Part shown: positions 35,376 through 42,055 of the stretch, in pieces | How the letters are laid out: every line of letters starts with the position of its first letter | Position numbering within the stretch: position 1 is the stretch's first letter | Notes under the pieces: generated by a model | What the model was told of the DNA's origin: nothing | Seen by the model: the letters and a program-made list of their open reading frames with translations, nothing else | Database searches by the model: none | Made by a program: the position numbers and the translations under genes | DNA from: UMGS1519 sp963621885 | GTDB taxonomy: Bacteria; Actinomycetota; Coriobacteriia; Coriobacteriales; Eggerthellaceae | Assembly: GCA_963621885.1 (NCBI GenBank) | Contig: CAVFFT010000045.1 | Span: forward strand, 1-46,188 | Length of the DNA stretch: 46,188 nucleotides | Direction: 5' to 3'

Positions 35376-35636
35376 ATGAGCTGGCAGTATGTGCTTATTA
35401 GCCTTGTCGACGTGTATGCCTGGATTGTCATGGCATACTGCATTCTCTCGTGGATACCCGACACGGGCAATGCGACCATGCGCGAGGTGAAGCGTTTTCT
35501 CGCGCGTCTCGTTGAGCCTTTCCTCGCTCCATTCCAGAAGATAATTCCTCCCATTGGGGGTATGGTGGATATCAGCCCGATTGTGGCATTCTTTGTACTA
35601 CAATGGGGCGTAAGGCTCATCGTGGGCCTGTTCTAG
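35376..35636 (+). CDS. yggT: YggT family membrane protein
   Basis: 86 residues; AAGGAG 7 bases before the ATG. Two hydrophobic helices (YVLISLVDVYAWIVMAYCILSWI and IVAFFVLQWGVRLIVGLF) around the conserved LARLVEPFLAPFQKIIPPIGGMVDISPI loop. Function not well settled; linked to division and osmotic stress in other bacteria. Standard position between sepF and divIVA. Confidence 0.92.
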   Translation: MSWQYVLISLVDVYAWIVMAYCILSWIPDTGNATMREVKRFLARLVEPFLAPFQKIIPPIGGMVDISPIVAFFVLQWGVRLIVGLF

Positions 35637-35684
35637 GCACAAACGCGGAATAGATACAGTAAGGCCTGGCAGAAGGGATAAAAT

Positions 35685-36539
35685 ATGGCTCTGACCTCCA
35701 AGGATATTGAGAATCAAAGCTTTTCGATCGACCGTAAAGGTTATGACGTCAACGAGGTTGACGACTTCCTGGAGCGTGTTTCCAACGAAGTTGACGGGAT
35801 GAACGCCCGCATCGCCGAGTTGCAGCGGCGCCTGAATGAGGCGACGAGTCGTGCTGACGAGGCGCAGCGCAAGGCCAAGGGTCTTGCCGACGAGCTGGCG
35901 GCGGCGCAGGAAGGCGCAGGCGAAACGGTCGCCTTTGTTGCTCCGGCGACGAGCTTCCCCGAAAGCGCTGACGAGAAGGACCGCATGATCGCGAGCCTGC
36001 AGAAGCAGCTCGAGGAGCGCAAGGCCGACGCGAACGCAATCGCACAGGCGCTCATCATCGCCCAGCGTTCCGGTGACGAGATCATCGCGAACGCGAAGAA
36101 GGCGGCCCTCTCCACCCAGCAGGATGCTGAGAACGAGGCGAAGCGCATTCTCGACAAGGCGAATGGCGAAAAGCAGCGCGTCATGCACAGCATTGCCGAG
36201 CTTCAGTCCGATAGGGAAGAGGCGCGCAGCGGTTATCAGGATATGTTGCGGAGCATCATCAACGATGCGTCCACGCGCCTGTCCGCGATTGGCGGCGGAA
36301 GCGTCTTTGCGACCCCCGCAGGCGACCCCTCCATCACGTCTCCGCAGCCGCCCGCCGCACCGGAACCCGCGCGTGCTGCAGCGATGAATCCGCTGGAGTC
36401 GTTCACGGCAACCTACACGACCCCGCGTTCGAGCTCGCATGGCGTGACTCCCGCGGCACCGAAGGCATCGAGCGCCCACAAGGACCTTTCCGGTTTCGGC
36501 GAGGCTGACGACACCTTCAGCTTCGACGACATGGACTAA
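35685..36539 (+). CDS. divIVA: Cell division initiation/polar growth protein DivIVA
   Basis: 284 residues. The N-terminal DivIVA domain (LTSKDIENQSFSIDRKGYDVNEVDDFLERVSNEVD) carries the membrane-curvature-sensing segment, followed by two coiled-coil stretches (about 25-75 and 100-190, rich in E/K/A/Q) and a Pro/Ser-rich disordered tail ending DTFSFDDMD. It marks poles and septa and recruits wall-synthesis proteins. Last gene of the dcw cluster, followed by a strong terminator that adjoins the RNase P RNA gene. Confidence 0.95.
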   Translation: MALTSKDIENQSFSIDRKGYDVNEVDDFLERVSNEVDGMNARIAELQRRLNEATSRADEAQRKAKGLADELAAAQEGAGETVAFVAPATSFPESADEKDRMIASLQKQLEERKADANAIAQALIIAQRSGDEIIANAKKAALSTQQDAENEAKRILDKANGEKQRVMHSIAELQSDREEARSGYQDMLRSIINDASTRLSAIGGGSVFATPAGDPSITSPQPPAAPEPARAAAMNPLESFTATYTTPRSSSHGVTPAAPKASSAHKDLSGFGEADDTFSFDDMD

Positions 36540-36612
36540 AGCGCGAGAGGCGAATCGCGAGAAGCGAAGCGCATAAGACAACGCGTAAGACAAAAGCGTT
36601 TTCTGCGAATGC

Positions 36613-36642
36613 AAGGCCGCGTCCCAAAGGGCGCGGCCTTTT
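36613..36642 (+). terminator. Terminator of the dcw cluster (after divIVA)
   Basis: Stem aaggccgcg (36613-36621) with cgcggcctt (36632-36640), extended inward by tcc/ggg pairing, then tttt. It overlaps where the -35 of the rnpB promoter must lie. Confidence 0.88.
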
Positions 36643-36645
36643 CGG

Positions 36646-36651
36646 TATAAT
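36646..36651 (+). promoter_or_regulatory. -10 element of the RNase P RNA gene
   Basis: Perfect TATAAT 8 bp before the first paired base of RNase P RNA (about 36659). The matching -35 position falls inside the loop and 3' arm of the preceding terminator and does not resemble TTGACA. Confidence 0.6.
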
Positions 36652-36656
36652 GCCGC

Positions 36657-37008
36657 GAGGAGCGGGCCAGGCGGCCGCGCGTCCGTTCAGGACGTGAGGA
36701 AAGTCCGGGCTCCAGAGGGCAGGATGCCAGCTAACGGCTGGGCGGGGCGACCCGACGGAAAGTGTCACAGAAAAGAAAACTCCCCGAAAAGCCTGGCTTT
36801 GCGAGGAAAAGCTGAAACGGTGTGGTAAAAGCGCACCAGCGCGCGGGCAACCGCGCGGCTTGATAAACCCCATCCGGAGCAAACGCAAATAGGGATGCTA
36901 TGCGGCGGCCCGCCGCGCATCCGGGTTGCGCGCGTGAGGCATGTGGCGACACATGTTCGAGATAAATGGCCGTCCAACGACAGAACCCGGCTTATCGGTC
37001 CGCTCCCT
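36657..37008 (+). ncRNA. rnpB: RNase P RNA (bacterial class A)
   Basis: About 350 nt, the catalytic RNA that trims the 5' ends of tRNAs. The 5' strand of P1, ggagcgggcc (36659-36668), pairs with ggtccgctcc (36997-37006). Conserved core: gaggaaagtccgggctcc from 36696, ctaacggctgggcgggg near 36731, acagaaaagaaaac near 36767, the ggtgtggtaaaagcgcacc stretch near 36819, ggagcaaacgcaaataggg near 36876, and the 3' acagaacccggctta (36980-36994). P1 plus the t run right after it probably forms the terminator. The 3' end overlaps the convergent EamA gene. Confidence 0.96.
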
Positions 37009-37924
37009 TTTTCTTGGGATTCTTCGTATCCTCTTTGCCTGATAGGGCGACAAGAATGACCATCGCAATCATCAACGTGAAGCCGATGTAGTCGGTTGTC
37101 GAAAAGACCGTGCCGAGCAAAACCGCGCTGAAAACCGTTGCCGCCACGGGCTCGACCGCTTGAAGCATGCCGATGTCGACCGGCGAAAGCAGCAGTATCG
37201 CCTGGAAGAAGAGGCAGTACGAAAGGCAGGTGCCCACGAGCACCATGACCGCGAGCGCTCCCCATCCCATGAGGTCAAGCGGTGGGAAGCTCCATTGGGG
37301 GATGGCGAAGAGGACGCACACGACACCGCCGACAATCATGCCGACCGCGACGGTCTGAATGCTTCCCCAGCGCGCCATCAGCGGTTTTGATTGCAGCGTG
37401 TAGGCGGTGATGACGGCGGCATTCGCGAGTCCCCATGCGAGCGCTTCGGGTGAGATGGCGAGATTATTGATGTCGCCTCCCACGGCAATGAACCAGGTGG
37501 CGGCAAGCGCAAGCAGGATTCCCGCCCCTTCGGCGATACGGGGCGCACGATGGGATTTCGCGCATACGACCACAAGGAGCATCACGGCGGAAAGGCAGCC
37601 GATCATCGTCGCGGTTCCGGCGTTCGTGCGGGCGATGGTTTCGAGATAGGTGAGCTGCGCCATGAAGACGCCGACGATGCCGAAGAACGCCATGTGTCCG
37701 CATCGGGCGGGCGAGGCGAACATTTCCCTTATGGGGGCGGGCTTTTTGCATGCGGCGCAGAAGGCGAGCAGAATGCAGCCGGCGCCAAGAAGGCGGATGG
37801 TACAGAGGACGAGCGAGGGGATGCTCTCGTTCGCAAGCAGGTATTGCGCGCAGGTGCCCGAAAAGCCCCATGCGATGGAGCCGCCCATGGCGAAGGCGAG
37901 ACCCCGTAGCGGCAAGCGTGCCAT
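36992..37924 (-). CDS. EamA-family (drug/metabolite superfamily) membrane transporter
   Basis: 310 residues; ATG at 37924 with AGGAGG 4 bases upstream. Two EamA repeats of five helices each: GLAFAMGGSIAWGFSGTCAQYLL starts the first and LAWGLANAAVITAYTLQSKPLMARWG the second, with the typical PVAATVFSAVLLGTVFSTTDYIGFTLMIAMVILVAL near the end and a Lys-rich cytoplasmic tail (KEDTKNPKKKGADR). An exporter or importer of metabolites, substrate unknown. Its last 17 bp overlap the 3' end of rnpB on the other strand, so the GADR end is encoded opposite the P1 stem. Confidence 0.9.
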   Translation of the reverse strand: MARLPLRGLAFAMGGSIAWGFSGTCAQYLLANESIPSLVLCTIRLLGAGCILLAFCAACKKPAPIREMFASPARCGHMAFFGIVGVFMAQLTYLETIARTNAGTATMIGCLSAVMLLVVVCAKSHRAPRIAEGAGILLALAATWFIAVGGDINNLAISPEALAWGLANAAVITAYTLQSKPLMARWGSIQTVAVGMIVGGVVCVLFAIPQWSFPPLDLMGWGALAVMVLVGTCLSYCLFFQAILLLSPVDIGMLQAVEPVAATVFSAVLLGTVFSTTDYIGFTLMIAMVILVALSGKEDTKNPKKKGADR

Positions 37925-38253
37925 TCGTCCTCCTGTCCGTTTGACCGGTTGGCCGCCATTGTATCAGGCGAAGCGTCAGGCGCCGCGCTGAACAGGCGGC
38001 TTTCCATGTTGGGAATCAGGCTGTATCGGGTGGCGCGACTTGCGTCGGTTAATCACCCGGCTGTTGGATGGCGCGGCGTATGGGAGGAATGTCAGTGTGC
38101 GCCCGCGTCTTCCACTGAAGCCTCGCATGCCCGAATCGCCCGCGTCTGCTGCTGAAGCCGCATCGCCCGCCGGGTGCAAGAGCGCTAAGCTATGCATAAG
38201 AATTGTTCGGGCGCGCTCGCGATAGGGGCGTCGCCAAAGGAAAGGGGCATCGA
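37925..38253. other. Divergent intergenic region between the EamA gene and thiN
   Basis: Contains a minus-strand extended -10 candidate for the EamA gene (TG-A-TACAAT, with TACAAT at 37958-37963). It also has an imperfect 37-bp tandem repeat starting with gcccgcgtct at 38101 and 38138, each continuing to ctgaagcc and a gcccg motif. No supported gene. Confidence 0.5.
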
Positions 38254-38937
38254 ATGCGGGCGGCTCTGGTTGGCGCGTCAACGTTTGAGGCGGATCATTT
38301 CCGCAAACAGCATTTCGACTATGTTGTCGCGGTCGATGGCGGCTATGCGCATCTTAAGGCATTGGGCGTGGAGCCTGACGAGGTGGTGGGCGATTTCGAT
38401 TCGCTCGGCTATGTCCCCAGTGCTGAAAAGGTCATTCGCTATCCTTCCGAAAAAGACGCGAGCGACATGGCGCTTGCCTGCGATATCGCGGCTGCGGTGG
38501 GATGCGACGAGCTCATGCTCTATGGCGCGCTGGGTGGTCGTCTCGACCATACCCTGGCGAACCTCGCACTCATGCAAGGACAGGCGCGGGCGAGCCGGCG
38601 CATATGCGCGGTGGGCGAGGGCTGTGTCGTGGCAATGCTCGCGGCAACGGAAGGCCACGCGGCGGAGCTTCGCTTTCAGGCCATTCCCTTGGAAAAGCTT
38701 ACTGCGGAGCCGTATCGCAATTTCCTTTCGGTATTCGCGTGGGGTGGCGTGGCGCACGGCGTTTGGGAGCGAGGATTGAAATACTCGCTCGAGGGAGCCA
38801 CGCTTAAAGATGACATCTCGCTCGGACTGTCTAACGAATTCACGGAAACAGAGGCAAGTATCGGGCTTGAACAGGGGATTCTTCTTATCGTCGTTCCTCT
38901 TGCGGCGTGGGATTTTTCCGAAACTAACCGGGCATGA
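38254..38937 (+). CDS. thiN: Thiamine pyrophosphokinase
   Basis: 227 residues; the ATG at 38254 (AAAGGGG 6 bases upstream) gives MRAALVGAST and is preferred over the start at 38203. Motifs: VVAVDGGYAHLKALG, DEVVGDFDSLG with the Mg-binding Asp residues, RYPSEKDASDMALA, and LYGALGGRLDHTLANLALM, all typical of TPK (thiN/TPK1). It converts thiamine and ATP to thiamine pyrophosphate and AMP. No TPP riboswitch is apparent upstream. Followed 102 bp later by thiD, so the organism may salvage thiamine or its pyrimidine. Confidence 0.93.
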   Translation: MRAALVGASTFEADHFRKQHFDYVVAVDGGYAHLKALGVEPDEVVGDFDSLGYVPSAEKVIRYPSEKDASDMALACDIAAAVGCDELMLYGALGGRLDHTLANLALMQGQARASRRICAVGEGCVVAMLAATEGHAAELRFQAIPLEKLTAEPYRNFLSVFAWGGVAHGVWERGLKYSLEGATLKDDISLGLSNEFTETEASIGLEQGILLIVVPLAAWDFSETNRA

Positions 38938-39039
38938 ATCGACGCCCGGCGAACTCTTTGCCGCCGCGCTGCGGTATCATGAAACCAAGTTGATAAAGGG
39001 CTGAAATACGGCTGGAAATCTGGCGTGAAAGGATGAGAT

Positions 39040-39831
39040 ATGCGTACTGTGCTTACCATTGCGGGCTCCGATTCTATCGGTGGCGCCGGCATTCAGGCAG
39101 ACCTTAAGACAATCGAGGCTTTCAAGCTTTACGGAATGAGCGCGATCACCTGCGTGACGGCGCAGAACACCTTGGGCGTGCTGGGCATCACCGAGCTTGA
39201 CCCCGATTTTGTCGATTTGCAGATTCGCGCGGTGTACGAGGATATCCGCCCGGACGCGGTGAAGGTGGGCATGGTTGGCTCCGCCGCCATCGCGACGGCG
39301 ATCGCCGATGCGCTCGAGCGTTACGAGGCGCAGAACGTCGTCATCGACCCGGTGATGGTCGCAAGCACGGGCGCGGTTCTGATGGCGGACGACGCGGTTG
39401 ATGTCATCGTCAACCGGCTTCTGCCTCTCGCGACTGTCGTGACCCCCAACATCCCCGAAGCCGAAGTGCTCGCGCAGATGGATATCGAGGGCAATGACGA
39501 CATGGTCGCCGCGGCCCATAAGATCAAGGAAATGGTCAATGGCGCGGCGGTGCTCATCAAGGGCGGCCATGCGGTTGAAGGCGCCAACGACTTGCTGCTG
39601 ACGGAGCATGGCCGGGAGGTCTGGCTGAAGCATCGCCGCATCGATACTCCCAACACGCATGGCACCGGTTGCACGCTTTCCTCGGCCATCGCATGCGGTC
39701 TTGCGCGCGACTTCGACGTGCAGGCGAGCATCGCGCAGGCGAAGGCGTATCTCTCCGGCGCGCTCGAGAACGATCCCCAGCTCGGACGCGGTGTTGGGCC
39801 GCTGAATCACATCTGGAATCTCCATCGATAG
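39040..39831 (+). CDS. thiD: Hydroxymethylpyrimidine/phosphomethylpyrimidine kinase ThiD
   Basis: 263 residues; GGATGA 3-9 bases before the ATG. A ribokinase-fold enzyme with TIAGSDSIGGAGIQADLKTIEAF, TCVTAQNTLGV, DAVKVGMVGS, VVIDPVMVASTGAVLM, TPNIPEAEVL and the anion-hole motif THGTGCTLSSAIACGLARG-like (here THGTGCTLSSAIACGLARD). It phosphorylates HMP to HMP-PP for thiamine; members also phosphorylate pyridoxal. The usual serine of GSDSsGGAG is replaced by Ile (GSDSIGGAG). Pairs functionally with thiN; no thiC, thiE or thiM is nearby. Confidence 0.93.
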   Translation: MRTVLTIAGSDSIGGAGIQADLKTIEAFKLYGMSAITCVTAQNTLGVLGITELDPDFVDLQIRAVYEDIRPDAVKVGMVGSAAIATAIADALERYEAQNVVIDPVMVASTGAVLMADDAVDVIVNRLLPLATVVTPNIPEAEVLAQMDIEGNDDMVAAAHKIKEMVNGAAVLIKGGHAVEGANDLLLTEHGREVWLKHRRIDTPNTHGTGCTLSSAIACGLARDFDVQASIAQAKAYLSGALENDPQLGRGVGPLNHIWNLHR

Positions 39832-39881
39832 CGGTAAAATCAAAGGGCGGAAATGCGGAAAACGGGTGAAAGGAAGTTCTT

Positions 39882-41051
39882 ATGAAAAGCTTTGTAGCGT
39901 CCTCTTGTGCGCCACTCGCCTCTGACGCGGGAGCCGAGGTTGCCTCCAAGATTGCGGAGGGTCTCGCTGGCGCGAAACTCGCATTGGCCTACGGCAGCTG
40001 CGATTACGATTCCGCCGAACTTCTGGCGGCAATATCCGCTGGCTTGCCGGGTGTTCCCGTTGTGGGCAACACCTCGTTTACCGGAATTGTCACCCCCGAG
40101 GGATTCATCGGTGGCGACAAGCCCTTTGTTGGCGTGCTTGCGCTTGGTGGCGACGATGTCACTGTTGGCTGCGCTGGCGCGTCCCGCGAAAGCGATGAGT
40201 GCCCGCGCAAGATAGGCCATAAGCTTGCTGAGCAGGCAATGGCGGCGGCAGGCAAGGACTGCGCGCCCGACTACTGGTACATGGTCGCCTCTCCTGCGGA
40301 AGAGGAGTACTACATCAAGGGCGTCACCGAGGTCATCGGACGCGTGCCGTTCTTTGGCGGATCCGCGGCCGACAACGAGATCGCCGGCAAATGGTGGATC
40401 TACAATGGCACCGAGACCTTCCAGGATGGATGCGTTATCGCGTTCTTCTATACGGACACCCCCTTCACCAATAAATTCACCGGCGCATATGCCGAAACGG
40501 ACGATTTTGGCGTCGTGACGAAGATGAACGGCGACCGCGGCATTGCCGAAATCGACGGCAAGCCGGCGCTGCAGGTGTACGCCGACTGGCGCGGCATGGA
40601 TGTCGAGTCCCTCAAGGGAGCGGCTCTGCTTTCGGAGTCAATTGTGAGCCCGCTGGGCGTGAAGGACCGCCTGGGCGACCTGGTTGCCATTCGCCATCCC
40701 ATGGCGGGCAACGACGACCTCTCGATCGGCGTTGGCGCGAAGGTCGCGGAGAAGACCGCGCTCATCCGCATGGAAGGCAGCGTCGATGTCCTCGTTGAAT
40801 CCGTGGGCAAGACGGTGGCGGAACTCAAGGAGAAGGCGGGCGGCGACAAGCCGGCAGCCTACTTCTTCGTCCATTGCGGCGGACGTCGTGCGGCCATTGG
40901 CGATCGCATCGATGAAGTTGCGGCCCAGTTCATCGAGCAGGCTGATGGCGTTCCCTTCATTGCCGAGTTCACCTTTGGTGAATACGGTTACGAGGACGAC
41001 GGCATGAACACGGTCGGTGGCCTCATGCTTTCCTTCACCGCTCTCGGTTAG
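39882..41051 (+). CDS. FIST N- and C-domain protein (putative ligand sensor)
   Basis: 389 residues; GGAAG 6 bases before the ATG. The N-terminal FIST domain begins SSCAPLASDAGAEVASKIAEGLAGAKLALAYGSCDYD and includes GVPVVGNTSFTGIVTPEGFIGG and GRVPFFGGSAADNE; the C-terminal FIST_C domain includes SPLGVKDRLGDLVAIRHPMAGNDDLSIG, ALIRMEG, the FFVHCGGRRAAIGDRIDEVA segment and a terminal PFIAEFTFGEYGYEDDGMNTVGGLML. FIST proteins are predicted small-molecule (perhaps amino-acid) sensors, usually near chemotaxis or histidine-kinase genes. None are visible here; it stands between thiD and tal, followed by a strong terminator. Confidence 0.88.
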   Translation: MKSFVASSCAPLASDAGAEVASKIAEGLAGAKLALAYGSCDYDSAELLAAISAGLPGVPVVGNTSFTGIVTPEGFIGGDKPFVGVLALGGDDVTVGCAGASRESDECPRKIGHKLAEQAMAAAGKDCAPDYWYMVASPAEEEYYIKGVTEVIGRVPFFGGSAADNEIAGKWWIYNGTETFQDGCVIAFFYTDTPFTNKFTGAYAETDDFGVVTKMNGDRGIAEIDGKPALQVYADWRGMDVESLKGAALLSESIVSPLGVKDRLGDLVAIRHPMAGNDDLSIGVGAKVAEKTALIRMEGSVDVLVESVGKTVAELKEKAGGDKPAAYFFVHCGGRRAAIGDRIDEVAAQFIEQADGVPFIAEFTFGEYGYEDDGMNTVGGLMLSFTALG

Positions 41052-41101
41052 GGAAAGGGATGGCATCAGGCGCGAAGCCTTGATTGACGATTGAAACGCA
41101 T

Positions 41102-41137
41102 GGCGGGCGGCTCATTGAGCCGCCCGCCGTCGTTTTT
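41102..41137 (+). terminator. Terminator after the FIST gene
   Basis: Perfect 12-bp stem ggcgggcggctc (41102-41113) with gagccgcccgcc (41117-41128), ATT loop, then gtcgttttt. Confidence 0.9.
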
Positions 41138-41220
41138 CCACGCCATCGCCCCGCTGAGTCGGAATTCCGCGCCGCTTTGCTAACGTCCCATTTCACGTGC
41201 GCATCTGGCGGACATTCTTC

Positions 41221-41248
41221 TTGCATCGCGAAAATGGCATGCTAGAAT
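41221..41248 (+). promoter_or_regulatory. Predicted promoter of the tal-rho unit
   Basis: TTGCAT (41221-41226), 16-bp spacer, TAGAAT (41243-41248), leaving a leader of about 110 bases before tal. The rest of the 41052-41367 gap holds only the FIST terminator and no gene. Confidence 0.6.
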
Positions 41249-41367
41249 GAGCGACATCCCAACTGCTCTATTTCTTTCCAGGGGATGTTTCTATTCACAC
41301 ACATGAGGAATTCCGGAACGTGTGCCACTGTGCGCGTATCCCTGACCGAGTGCCTGAGGAGGGTATT

Positions 41368-42054
41368 ATGAAGTTTTTCCTCGATACTGCTGATCTCGAC
41401 GAAATCAAAGAGGCGGCGAGCTGGGGCGCGCTTGCTGGTGTCACCACCAACCCGTCCCTTTACGCAAAGATAGGGGGAAAGCTTTCCGACTTCGATGAGC
41501 ATATGAAGCGCATTTGCGACATCGTCGGCCCCGATTGCCCGGTTTCCGCGGAAACGGTGGCGATGAACCGCAAGGAAATGGTTGAGGATGGCCTGCGGCT
41601 TTCCAAGATCGCGCCGAACATCGTGGTCAAGATTCCGACGATGGTCGAGGGCCTTGCCGCCACGAAGGAGCTGGCCAAGGAGGGTGTCCCCGTAAACATG
41701 ACGCTGTGCTTCAGCGTTCCGCAGGCGCTGCTCGCCGCTCGTGCCGGCGCGCGCTACATCAGCCCCTTCATCGGCCGCTTTGACGACATCAGCCAGGATG
41801 GTCTTGCCGAGGTGGGCAACATCATCGCCGCCATCAACAACTACGACTTCACCGAGCAGACGGTCAATGGCGAGCAGGTCGAGATCATCGCCGCTTCCGT
41901 CCGCAGCGCGAACCACGTCACGCAATGCGCCCTCATGGGAGCCGATATCGCGACGGTTCCTTTTGCCGTGCTGAAGAAGATGGTTCAGCATCCGCTCACT
42001 GACAGGGGCCTCGATAGCTTCCTTAAGGACTGGGAGAAAGTGAAGAACGCGTAA
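41368..42054 (+). CDS. tal: Transaldolase, TalC/fructose-6-phosphate aldolase type
   Basis: 228 residues; ATG at 41368 with GGAGG 5 bases upstream. A short single-domain class I aldolase of the TalC/FSA group: starts MKFFLDTADLDEIKEAASWGALAGVTTNPSL, Schiff-base Lys88 in NIVVKIPTMVEGL, then NMTLCFSVPQALLAARAGARYISPFIGRFDDI and IIAASVRSANHV. It moves dihydroxyacetone units in the pentose-phosphate pathway. rho begins 1 bp after its stop, so the two are co-transcribed. Confidence 0.95.
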   Translation: MKFFLDTADLDEIKEAASWGALAGVTTNPSLYAKIGGKLSDFDEHMKRICDIVGPDCPVSAETVAMNRKEMVEDGLRLSKIAPNIVVKIPTMVEGLAATKELAKEGVPVNMTLCFSVPQALLAARAGARYISPFIGRFDDISQDGLAEVGNIIAAINNYDFTEQTVNGEQVEIIAASVRSANHVTQCALMGADIATVPFAVLKKMVQHPLTDRGLDSFLKDWEKVKNA

Positions 42055-42055
42055 G

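Noticed and set aside
37925..38253. TPP riboswitch upstream of thiN
   Set aside because: The conserved thi-box words (such as CTGAGA followed by ACC-TGA-GG) are not present in the leader.
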